Of a stretch of 12,923 bases of DNA, positions 6,735 through 12,923 are shown one piece after another. The position numbers were made by a program, and so were the translations under genes. The stretch is from Nitrosomonas eutropha (GTDB lineage: Bacteria; Pseudomonadota; Gammaproteobacteria; Burkholderiales; Nitrosomonadaceae): the NCBI GenBank assembly GCA_014584635.1, contig JACTML010000040.1, positions 1-12,923 of the forward strand, given 5' to 3'. Position 1 is the stretch's first letter. Every line of letters starts with the position of its first letter. The notes beneath the pieces were generated by a model. The model saw only the letters and a list, made by a program, of their open reading frames with translations, did no database searches and was not told the DNA's origin.

Positions 6735-7709
6735 TTGACCAAGTTTTTATCACCCACCCAATCTGTCCCGCTGAAGTCGGTTAACTGTAGCGGAGTTTTG
6801 TTACTCAATAAACCTGTCGGAATCTCATCCAATCGAGCGCTTCAGATCAGTAAGCGTTTATTATCAGCGACAAAGGCGGGGCATACCGGTACGCTGGATC
6901 CAATGGCGCAGGGTTTGCTGCCAATTTGTCTGGGTGAAGCTACCAAGTTTTCTTCAGCTTTGCTAAGCGTAGATAAAACTTATGTAGCTTCTCTCCGGCT
7001 TGGTTATATCAGCAATACGGGAGATGCTGAAGGTGAAATCAGACAAGTGGCTGAGCCTGACGCGTATCCGCCGGACTCTCCACGAGTGATTGAGATTCTG
7101 CAGACATTTCTTGGCCGATCGAATCAGATTCCTCCCATGTTCAGTGCGCTAAAATTGCGTGGCAAGCCGCTTTATCAATATGCGCGGGAAGGGATTACGA
7201 TAGAACGCAAGGCGCGCGAAATAGTAATTTACAGCATATCACTGGATGCTTTATCAGGTTTTGAGATAACAATTACGGTGCGTTGCAGCTCGGGCACCTA
7301 TATTCGCACACTGGTGGAGGATATCGGGAAAGCGCTTGGTTATGGCGGTGCCTACCTGACGGCACTTTCTCGAACCGATGCCGGTCATTTCAATCTGTCA
7401 CAAGCCTGTAGTCTGGATCAGCTTGAGGCCGAAACACCAGCCGGTCGCTATAACTTTTTGTGGCCGGTTGACAGCCTTCTTCATGATGTCCCTTCTCTGA
7501 TTTTTGATGATGATGAAGCGGCACGGTTGCTACAGGGACAGTCAGTCAGAAAAAGCAAACAACAGCCTTGTTCACCATCCGATACAAAGTTGAGGTTGTA
7601 CGATAGCCGAAATGTTTTTCTGGGGCTGGGGGAATGGGTTGATTCTGAGACCGTTGTGCCTAAAAGAATGATTGTATCGGCAGCTGTTGCTGCTGCAACA
7701 GCCAGATGA
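6735..7709 (+). CDS. truB: tRNA pseudouridine(55) synthase TruB
   Basis: TruB converts uridine 55 in the T loop of tRNAs to pseudouridine. It has 324 residues (E. coli 314). The conserved catalytic domain begins at about residue 20 with GVLLLNKPVGISSN. The catalytic aspartate is Asp55 in GHTGTLDPMAQGLL. Further family segments are KTYVASLRLG (81-90), GRSNQIPPMFSALKLRGKPLY and CSSGTYIRTLVEDIG; a C-terminal PUA-like region follows. The start is uncertain: the only start-type codon between an in-frame stop at 6696 and the conserved core is TTG at 6735, and it has no visible Shine-Dalgarno site, so coupling to rbfA 72 bp upstream or a weak start is implied. It is the last gene of the operon here; the rpsO gene that often follows truB is absent. 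A perfect hairpin sits in its last codons (7683-7702). Confidence 0.95.
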   Translation: MTKFLSPTQSVPLKSVNCSGVLLLNKPVGISSNRALQISKRLLSATKAGHTGTLDPMAQGLLPICLGEATKFSSALLSVDKTYVASLRLGYISNTGDAEGEIRQVAEPDAYPPDSPRVIEILQTFLGRSNQIPPMFSALKLRGKPLYQYAREGITIERKAREIVIYSISLDALSGFEITITVRCSSGTYIRTLVEDIGKALGYGGAYLTALSRTDAGHFNLSQACSLDQLEAETPAGRYNFLWPVDSLLHDVPSLIFDDDEAARLLQGQSVRKSKQQPCSPSDTKLRLYDSRNVFLGLGEWVDSETVVPKRMIVSAAVAAATAR

Positions 7710-7794
7710 AGTGATTCAGCGAGTCAAAAGAAAGAGCAGAAAATTTTTTGTGTATCCGGGAATCGGCAATGTCACTAAGAAGACAGCAATACGC

Positions 7795-7800
7795 TATAAT
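7795..7800 (+). promoter_or_regulatory. -10 box of a likely ccm operon promoter
   Basis: A perfect TATAAT lies 37 bp before the ccmA start codon in the 128-bp gap after truB. The best -35 candidate is GTCACT at 7771-7776 with an 18-bp spacer, three of six matches. Transcription would start near 7807. I see no Rho-independent terminator between truB and this box, so read-through from the upstream operon remains possible. Confidence 0.5.
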
Positions 7801-7811
7801 CTCCAGCTTTT

Positions 7812-7844
7812 ATGATTGCAGCTCAATTATTATTTAGATGCTGA
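7812..7844 (+). CDS. possible 10-codon leader ORF overlapping the ccmA start
   Basis: An ATG at 7812 opens a 10-codon frame (MIAAQLLFRC) that stops at TGA 7842-7844, just past the ccmA ATG (7838-7840), in a different frame. It begins only about five bases after the predicted transcription start and has no Shine-Dalgarno site, so translation would have to be near-leaderless. It could couple to or compete with ccmA initiation, or be chance. Confidence 0.2.
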   Translation: MIAAQLLFRC

Positions 7845-8452
7845 CAGCCAGAAACTTGGAATGTATACGGGGAGAACAAAAGCTCTTCAGCAACATCTCC
7901 TTTTCAGTAAATCCCGGTGAACTGATGTTCATTGGCGGACCAAATGGTAGCGGAAAAACAAGTCTGCTGAGATTGCTATGCGGGTTATCTTCGCCTGATG
8001 ACGGTGAAATTCTCTGGAATGGAGCGGATATCCGGGAGCTGGGCGGAGATTATCGCGGTGTGATGACCTATCTGGGACATTTGGGGAGTATCAAGGATGA
8101 TCTGACTGCTACCGAGAATCTGCGAATATCCTGTGCGCTGACAGGTTGTGAGATTAGTGAAGAACAGGCTGTTGATGCACTGGAACGGATTGGGCTGGCA
8201 GGACGTGAGACACTGCCTGCCAAGGTGCTATCGCAGGGACAGCGCAGGCGGGTGGCTTTGGCGCGTTTGCTGGTGACACCAACAAAATTATGGATATTGG
8301 ATGAACCGCTCACGGCACTCGATGTTGCTGCGGTGGAGCTGATCAAAGGAGTACTGGAGCATAATTTGTCAAATGGGGGCATGATTGTTATGACCACGCA
8401 TCAGGAAATCGTTATGACTGCTACAACCGTTCGTCACCTGACTTTATCCTGA
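7838..8452 (+). CDS. ccmA: haem exporter ATP-binding protein CcmA
   Basis: CcmA is the cytosolic ATPase of the CcmAB(CD) ABC transporter of System I cytochrome c maturation; ATP hydrolysis releases haem-loaded CcmE from CcmC. The product is 204 residues, the family length. The Walker A motif is GPNGSGKT at 34-41, the signature LSQGQRRR at 131-138, Walker B LWILDEP at 151-157 (Asp155, Glu156), the D-loop ALD at 160-162 and the switch histidine His188 in TTHQE. The region of the Q-loop reads YLGHLGSIKDDLT; the GH is typical of CcmA, while the usual glutamine position holds Leu82. The start matches other CcmA proteins (MLTARNL), but there is no Shine-Dalgarno site ahead of it and a tiny frame overlaps it. 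ccmB follows after 6 bp. Confidence 0.96.
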   Translation: MLTARNLECIRGEQKLFSNISFSVNPGELMFIGGPNGSGKTSLLRLLCGLSSPDDGEILWNGADIRELGGDYRGVMTYLGHLGSIKDDLTATENLRISCALTGCEISEEQAVDALERIGLAGRETLPAKVLSQGQRRRVALARLLVTPTKLWILDEPLTALDVAAVELIKGVLEHNLSNGGMIVMTTHQEIVMTATTVRHLTLS

Positions 8453-8458
8453 TTCAGT

Positions 8459-9118
8459 ATGATCTGGTGGATAATTAAGCGGGATTTGTTACTGGCAATG
8501 CGGCGGCGCTCGGATGTGCTGACAACACTGTTTTTTTTCATCATAGTTGTCAGTCTGTTTCCGCTGGGTGTCAGCCCTGAACCCGATATACTGCGAATAA
8601 TGGCTTCGGGCGTTGTCTGGGTGGCGGCGCTGCTAGCTTCGATGTTATCACTTGGCCGCATATTTTCTGGTGATTATGCGGACGGCACTCTTGAACAAAT
8701 GCTGCTCTCCCCTGTTTCTCTGGCTGAACTGGTTACGGGAAAAACAATAGCGCACTGGCTGGTAACAGGCGTTCCTTTGGTACTGATGGCTCCAGTACTG
8801 GGAATTCAGTACGATTTGCCGGGAAATGCATTACTTGTACTGACGCTTTCACTGTTGCTGGGAACACCTGTACTCAGTCTGATTGGTGCAATCGGGGCGG
8901 CCCTGACACTGGGATTAAGAGGAGGGGGGGTGCTGGTTTCAATACTGGTTTTGCCACTTTATATCCCGGTATTGATTTTTGGTACGAGTGCGGTTGAGGC
9001 GAGCAGTACCGGAATGGAATTTGGCGCTCATTTTTCAATATTGGGTGCATTTTTACTGGTTTCCATCGTTTTTTCACCTTGGGCAACAGCTGCCTCTCTC
9101 CGGATTTCCATGAACTGA
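8459..9118 (+). CDS. ccmB: haem exporter membrane protein CcmB
   Basis: CcmB is the integral membrane subunit that pairs with CcmA. It has 219 residues with six predicted membrane segments at about 21-37, 47-67, 98-118, 124-146, 157-178 and 193-214. Typical CcmB features are the N-terminal RDLLLAMRRRSDVLTTLFFF, the cytosolic loop RIFSGDYADGTLEQMLLSP (68-86) and GLRGGGVL (152-159). The start codon lies 6 bp after the ccmA stop with no good ribosome site of its own, so translational coupling to ccmA is likely. The gene carries a run of eight Ts (8531-8538) and a run of seven Gs (8924-8930), both inside conserved codons and both in frame. Confidence 0.96.
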   Translation: MIWWIIKRDLLLAMRRRSDVLTTLFFFIIVVSLFPLGVSPEPDILRIMASGVVWVAALLASMLSLGRIFSGDYADGTLEQMLLSPVSLAELVTGKTIAHWLVTGVPLVLMAPVLGIQYDLPGNALLVLTLSLLLGTPVLSLIGAIGAALTLGLRGGGVLVSILVLPLYIPVLIFGTSAVEASSTGMEFGAHFSILGAFLLVSIVFSPWATAASLRISMN

Positions 9119-9128
9119 TCCGGGAATA

Positions 9129-9209
9129 ATGATGATGTTATATTTGTTGGCTGACTGGCAGAATGTGGTTTTATCCGCTGGTTCAATTCAGAGAGTATTC
9201 AGAACATGA
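9129..9209 (+). CDS. possible 26-codon ORF between ccmB and ccmC
   Basis: Three consecutive ATG codons (9129, 9132, 9135) open a frame of up to 26 residues (MMMLYLLADWQN..., ending RVFRT). GGGAA at 9122-9126 is best spaced for the third ATG. The stop TGA (9207-9209) overlaps the ccmC ATG (9206-9208) as ATGA, the same arrangement seen at ccmC/ccmD and ccmD/ccmE. I recognise no family. It could be a coupling leader for ccmC, a tiny protein with a hydrophobic start and basic tail, or chance. Confidence 0.25.
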   Translation: MMMLYLLADWQNVVLSAGSIQRVFRT

Positions 9210-9949
9210 CAATCAATTGGTTTAAATATGCCTCGCCTGCGAGCTTTTATTTTCTGGCGGGTCGGATGATTCCCTATTTCACAGCCCTGGCGATTATTCT
9301 TCTGGTTGCCGGGTTATACGTTGGTTTCTTTGTCGCCCCAACGGATTTTCAGCAAGGAGAGGCTTACCGGATTATCTTTATCCATGTTCCGGCGGCTTGG
9401 ATGTCAATGTTTCTGTATACGGTTATGGCATTTTGGGCCGGCGTGGGGCTGGCATTTAACACGCGTCTTTCGTCCATGGTTGCCAGTGCTATTGCACCAA
9501 CAGGGGCTATGTTTGCTTTCCTTGCTTTGTGGACAGGCGCATGGTGGGGCAAGCCGATGTGGGGAACGTGGTGGGTATGGGATGCTCGTCTGACATCGGA
9601 ACTGATTCTGTTCTTTTTATATATCGGCTTTATGTCGCTGCAGGCTGCTATTGATGATCCAAAGCGTGCGGATAAGGCTGGCGCGATCATCGCTTTGGTA
9701 GGCGTGGTCAATGTTCCGATTATTTATTTCTCGGTGCAATGGTGGAATACCCTTCACCAGGGAGCTTCCGTCAGCATGATTCAATCTCCTAAAATGGCAA
9801 CGGCCATGCTGTCAGGCATGCTGATCATGACTCTGGCAGCATGGATGTATTCGATTGTAGTAATACTGATTCGCACTCGCCTCATTATTCTGGAGCGTGA
9901 ACGTCACACGGCGTGGGTATCAGAGCTAAGAGAAGGAGTACTGGAATGA
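9206..9949 (+). CDS. ccmC: haem handling protein CcmC
   Basis: CcmC is the membrane protein that presents haem in the periplasm and drives its covalent attachment to CcmE. It is 247 residues with six membrane segments. The periplasmic WWD haem-binding domain is WGTWWVWDARLTS at 119-131, and the two conserved haem-ligand histidines are His60 (FIHVPAAW) and His184 (NTLHQGAS). These are the same residue numbers as in E. coli CcmC, which supports the start chosen at 9206. A weak GAGAG lies at 9191-9195. The gap after ccmB is 87 bp and contains a small frame whose stop overlaps this start. Its own stop overlaps the ccmD start by four bases (ATGA). Confidence 0.97.
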   Translation: MTINWFKYASPASFYFLAGRMIPYFTALAIILLVAGLYVGFFVAPTDFQQGEAYRIIFIHVPAAWMSMFLYTVMAFWAGVGLAFNTRLSSMVASAIAPTGAMFAFLALWTGAWWGKPMWGTWWVWDARLTSELILFFLYIGFMSLQAAIDDPKRADKAGAIIALVGVVNVPIIYFSVQWWNTLHQGASVSMIQSPKMATAMLSGMLIMTLAAWMYSIVVILIRTRLIILERERHTAWVSELREGVLE

Positions 9950-10128
9950 AGTGGGAAAGCTTGTCTGATTTTTTTGCCATGGGCGGTTATGGCTTGTATG
10001 TATGGGGTTCTTATCTTGTTGCGATGGCTTGCATAATTGGCGAAGTTGTCTTGATTCGCAGTCGTAAACGAACTTTATACAAACATTTCGGTCAGAAAAA
10101 AAGGTCAATTTTGCGAGGAGAGAAATGA
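9946..10128 (+). CDS. ccmD: haem exporter protein CcmD
   Basis: CcmD is a small membrane protein that stabilises the CcmABC-CcmE complex and is needed for release of holo-CcmE. It is 60 residues with one membrane segment at about 13-36, preceded by the family motif [17 protein letters not shown] and followed by a basic cytosolic tail ([16 protein letters not shown]). The start at 9946 is set by AAGGAG at 9933-9938 and by the ATGA overlap with the ccmC stop; the frame is open 33 bases further up, but those codons only repeat the end of ccmC in another frame. Its stop overlaps the ccmE start, again as ATGA. Confidence 0.93.
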   Translation: MKWESLSDFFAMGGYGLYVWGSYLVAMACIIGEVVLIRSRKRTLYKHFGQKKRSILRGEK

Positions 10129-10574
10129 AACCGCGTCATAAAAAAATGGCTGTTATTGCGTTGAGTGTCAGCGCGTTAGCAGTTTCTGTTGTATTGGTCT
10201 TGAATGCGTTCCAGAGTAATCTGGTTTTTTTCTTCACTCCCAGTCAGGTGGTTGCAAAAGAAGCTCCGATCGGAAAGAGTTTTAGAGTGGGAGGCTTGGT
10301 GGAAGAAGGTTCACTCAGACGAGATGGAGATGGTACCACCATGAAGTTTGCCATAACGGATACTGCTGAAGTAATTCAAGTGGCCTATACAGGTATTCTT
10401 CCTGACCTGTTCAAGGAAGGCAAAGGTGTGGTGGCACAGGGGAAAATAGCAGATGATGGCATTTTTTATGCTGATGAAGTGCTTGCCAAGCACGATGAAA
10501 ACTATATGCCGCCTGAGGCTGCTGAAGCGCTGGAACGTGCCGCTAAAGCACAAAAAACTTCTTTCAAGCAGTAA
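10125..10574 (+). CDS. ccmE: periplasmic haem chaperone CcmE
   Basis: CcmE binds haem covalently but transiently in the periplasm and hands it to the CcmF ligase. It has 149 residues: a basic cytosolic end (MKPRHKK), one membrane anchor at about 8-27, and a periplasmic OB-fold beta-barrel. The haem-binding histidine is His123 in the motif HDENYMPP, with Tyr127 at the place of the haem-iron ligand tyrosine; E. coli has the same pair at 130 and 134. FFFTPSQ (35-41), [10 protein letters not shown] and [10 protein letters not shown] are family segments. A Lys/Ala-rich flexible tail follows the motif. GAGGAG at 10115-10120 and the ATGA overlap with ccmD set the start. Confidence 0.97.
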   Translation: MKPRHKKMAVIALSVSALAVSVVLVLNAFQSNLVFFFTPSQVVAKEAPIGKSFRVGGLVEEGSLRRDGDGTTMKFAITDTAEVIQVAYTGILPDLFKEGKGVVAQGKIADDGIFYADEVLAKHDENYMPPEAAEALERAAKAQKTSFKQ

Positions 10575-10608
10575 ATACCTGTAATTTAAACAAGGAATAT
10601 TTTTAACC

Positions 10609-12666
10609 ATGATTCCGGAACTTGGTAACTTCGCTCTTATACTTGCAATGTTGCTGGCCCTGATCCAGGGAACCTTACCTCTTATTGGCGCTGCACGTGG
10701 AATACCATCGTGGATAGCCTTGGCACGCCCGGTTACACAAGGGCAATTTGTATTCACCACCATTGCTTTTGGCTGCCTTGCTTATTCGTTCATGAATAAT
10801 GACTTTTCTGTATTGAATGTAGCGTCTCATTCAAATTCAGATTTGCCTTTGCATTTCCGTTTTGCTGCCACATGGGGCTCTCATGAAGGTTCCCTGCTGC
10901 TATGGGTGACCATATTGGCTGGATGGTCAGTGGCGGTGAGTGTTTTTAGCCGTCAGTTACCGGATGATATGGTGGCTCGCGTTTTAGGTGTTCTGGGGTT
11001 GGTGAGCGCCGGTTTTTTAATGTTTCTTCTGTTTACTTCCAATCCTTTTGATCGGTTGCTGCCTGCTGCAATCGAAGGAAATGATCTGAATCCGTTACTG
11101 CAAGATCCTGGCATGGTTATGCATCCGCCCATGTTGTATATGGGATATGTTGGATTTTCCGTTGCTTTTGCATTTTCAATTGCGGCACTGCTTGGCGGAC
11201 AACTGGATGCTGCCTGGGCAAGATGGTCACGTCCCTGGACGATTGTCGCCTGGATTTTTCTGACGATCGGCATCATGTTCGGAAGCTGGTGGGCATATTA
11301 CGAACTTGGCTGGGGGGGCTGGTGGTTCTGGGATCCGGTCGAAAATGCATCCTTCATGCCCTGGCTGGTGGGAACGGCGCTGATTCATTCACTGGCCGTG
11401 ACTGAAAAACGAGGCAGTTTCAAGAGCTGGACGATATTGCTGGCAATCACAGCGTTTTCACTGAGCCTGCTGGGAACTTTCCTGGTGCGTTCCGGTGTTT
11501 TGACCTCTGTGCATGCTTTTGCAACTGATCCGGCACGCGGAATATTCATTCTGGTCTATTTGTCACTGGTAGTAGGGTGTTCATTGACGCTATTTGCATG
11601 GCGTGCTTCCAAAGTTGGTCTGGGTGGTAACTTTGAGATTGTCTCGCGTGAGACCACCTTGCTCGCTAACAATGTGCTGCTGCTGGTTGCGGCAGGTAGT
11701 GTAATGTTGGGGACGTTATATCCTCTGCTGGTTGATGCGCTTAACCTGGGAAAAATTTCTGTTGGCCCTCCCTATTTTGAGGCAGTGTTTGTACCTTTAA
11801 TGGCGCCAGCTGTTTTTCTGATCGGTGTGGGGCCAGTTGCGCGCTGGAAGAAAGCCAGTTTACCTGCTCTGGCTGTGTTGTTGAGATGGGCATTTGCGAT
11901 AAGCATAGTAGCTGCAGGAATTGTGCCATTTATTATGGGTGAATGGAAACCGATGGTCAGTTTCGGATTGCTGCTCGCTTTCTGGGTTGTGGCCAGTATG
12001 CTGGTTAATATCAGACATCGACTTCAGAGTAGTGGAGAAGGTGGATTGATCACCAGGCTGATGAAACAGTCAAGAAGCTATTACGGCATGCATTGCGCCC
12101 ATCTCGGTATCGCAGTGTTCATTGTGGGCGTTACGCTGGTAAATGGTTATGAAACCGAAAAAGATGTGCGTATGGAAATAGGCAGCACCGTAACACTTAA
12201 AGACTACACGTTTCAATTTAATGGGACGCAACCAGTTTCCGGCCCTAACTATAATGCCTCCCAGGGGCAGGTTGGAATATTCAAGAACGGTAAGAAGATA
12301 AAGGATTTGCTCCCTGAAAAGAGAACCTACACTGCGTCGGGCATGCCTATGACAGAAGCAGCGGTTGACATGGGATTCTTGCGCGATCTGTATGTGGCTT
12401 TGGGCGAACCGCTGGAGAATGGTGCCTGGATCGTGCGGGTTTATCACAAACCATTTGTTAACTGGATATGGTTTGGCTGTATGTTGATGGCTTTAGGGGG
12501 GATTTTGTCTGTGAGTGACCGGCGCTACCGTCTTGCTATCAGCAAGAAATTCGGACGTAAATCAGCGACAGTAAAAGCTGAAGTGTCAGATGTTGCAGAC
12601 GTACCTGCTAAAGGTATGGTGATTACCAATTCTGTTCCTCTTCCAGAGGAAGGCGGTAAAGCGTGA
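10609..12666 (+). CDS. ccmF: cytochrome c haem lyase subunit CcmF
   Basis: CcmF is the large membrane subunit of the System I haem ligase, which takes haem from CcmE and joins it to CXXCH cysteines of apocytochromes. It has 685 residues (E. coli about 650) with many membrane segments. The WWD domain is WGGWWFWDPVENASFMPWL at 235-253. The four conserved histidines appear as His172 (MHPPMLY), His260 (ALIHSLAV), His302 (VHAFATDP) and His498 (AHLGIAV); the first three are one residue off the E. coli positions. A periplasmic domain precedes the final membrane segment (about 617-636), and the last 40 residues are a charged cytosolic tail. AAGGA at 10592-10596 is a rather distant ribosome site. The stop codon shares one base with the ccmG start. 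Confidence 0.97.
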   Translation: MIPELGNFALILAMLLALIQGTLPLIGAARGIPSWIALARPVTQGQFVFTTIAFGCLAYSFMNNDFSVLNVASHSNSDLPLHFRFAATWGSHEGSLLLWVTILAGWSVAVSVFSRQLPDDMVARVLGVLGLVSAGFLMFLLFTSNPFDRLLPAAIEGNDLNPLLQDPGMVMHPPMLYMGYVGFSVAFAFSIAALLGGQLDAAWARWSRPWTIVAWIFLTIGIMFGSWWAYYELGWGGWWFWDPVENASFMPWLVGTALIHSLAVTEKRGSFKSWTILLAITAFSLSLLGTFLVRSGVLTSVHAFATDPARGIFILVYLSLVVGCSLTLFAWRASKVGLGGNFEIVSRETTLLANNVLLLVAAGSVMLGTLYPLLVDALNLGKISVGPPYFEAVFVPLMAPAVFLIGVGPVARWKKASLPALAVLLRWAFAISIVAAGIVPFIMGEWKPMVSFGLLLAFWVVASMLVNIRHRLQSSGEGGLITRLMKQSRSYYGMHCAHLGIAVFIVGVTLVNGYETEKDVRMEIGSTVTLKDYTFQFNGTQPVSGPNYNASQGQVGIFKNGKKIKDLLPEKRTYTASGMPMTEAAVDMGFLRDLYVALGEPLENGAWIVRVYHKPFVNWIWFGCMLMALGGILSVSDRRYRLAISKKFGRKSATVKAEVSDVADVPAKGMVITNSVPLPEEGGKA

Positions 12667-12923
12667 TGCGTTTCCTGCTGCCTCTTGCAATATTTTTGAT
12701 ATTGGTGGTTTTTCTGGGAATCGGCCTGACTCTGAATCCGCGTCAGGTTCCCTCTCCATTAATAGATAAACCGGCGCCAGCTTTTCATTTGCAGCAGCTT
12801 TATGATTCCAGCAAGACTCTGTCGTCTGAAGATAATCTTGGAAAAGTCTGGATGCTGAATGTGTGGGCTTCCTGGTGTGTGGCTTGCCGTGATGAGCATC
12901 CTGTGCTGGTTGAACTTTCCAAA
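12666..12923 (+). CDS. ccmG: thiol:disulphide interchange protein CcmG/DsbE, N-terminal part
   Basis: The last 258 bases give 86 in-frame residues with no stop before the window edge. Residues 4-22 form a hydrophobic N-terminal anchor, followed by DKPAPAFHLQQL, the usual start of the CcmG thioredoxin domain, then VWMLNVWASWCVACRDEHP (61-79) with the redox pair Cys71 and Cys74. CcmG is the membrane-anchored periplasmic thioredoxin that helps keep apocytochrome cysteines reduced for haem attachment. The ATG overlaps the ccmF stop as TGATG, so translation is probably coupled; AGAGGAAGG lies at 12645-12653. The family is about 170-185 residues, so roughly half is present. Confidence 0.95.
   Translation, partial: MRFLLPLAIFLILVVFLGIGLTLNPRQVPSPLIDKPAPAFHLQQLYDSSKTLSSEDNLGKVWMLNVWASWCVACRDEHPVLVELSK

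Noticed and set aside
9913..9945. Extension of CcmD upstream of 9946
   Set aside because: These codons overlap the end of ccmC in another frame; the ATG at 9946 has AAGGAG at the right distance and an ATGA overlap.
1..12923. Mobile elements, CRISPR array, phage or defence genes
   Set aside because: No transposase, integrase, regular repeat-spacer pattern or target duplications were seen; all long frames are accounted for by housekeeping and cytochrome genes.

Overview
The window looks like the chromosome of a betaproteobacterium. It has a mid-range GC content (by eye close to 50%), a rimP-nusA-infB-rbfA-truB operon, a complete-looking run of System I cytochrome c maturation genes (ccmABCDEF plus the start of ccmG), a DUF1841 gene and periplasmic monohaem c-type cytochromes. 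A cytochrome-rich nitrifier of the Nitrosomonas type would fit, but that is a judgement from gene content and style, not a database match.

Layout. (1) Positions 1-551 hold two tandem + strand genes for small c4/c553-like monohaem cytochromes c; the first is cut by the window edge. They end at a Rho-independent terminator at 586-623. (2) A DUF1841 gene lies on the - strand (622-1059), convergent with the cytochromes and divergent from rimP. (3) A gene-free divergent region follows (about 1060-1514). It contains a perfect 19-bp palindrome, an extended -10 promoter and a terminator-like hairpin directly in front of rimP. (4) Positions 1515-7709 hold the transcription/translation operon rimP-nusA-infB-rbfA-truB. 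(5) A short gap (7710-7837) with a TATAAT box leads into the ccm operon, which runs from 7838 to the end of the window.

How the genes work together. RimP, IF2 and RbfA act in 30S maturation and initiation, NusA in elongation, pausing and termination, and TruB in tRNA pseudouridine-55 formation. The ccm genes move haem to the periplasm and attach it to CXXCH cytochromes: CcmAB is the ABC transporter, CcmC and CcmD load haem on CcmE, CcmE chaperones it, CcmF with partners ligates it, and CcmG is a thioredoxin-like apocytochrome reductant. The two cytochromes at the left edge are typical clients of this machinery. ccmC/ccmD, ccmD/ccmE and ccmF/ccmG are joined by start-stop overlaps, suggesting translational coupling.

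I see no phage, transposon, CRISPR, tRNA or rRNA. All genes belong to known families. The parts worth a second look are regulatory: the hairpin between promoter and start codon of rimP, the intergenic palindrome, and two tiny reading frames whose stop codons overlap the starts of ccmA and ccmC.
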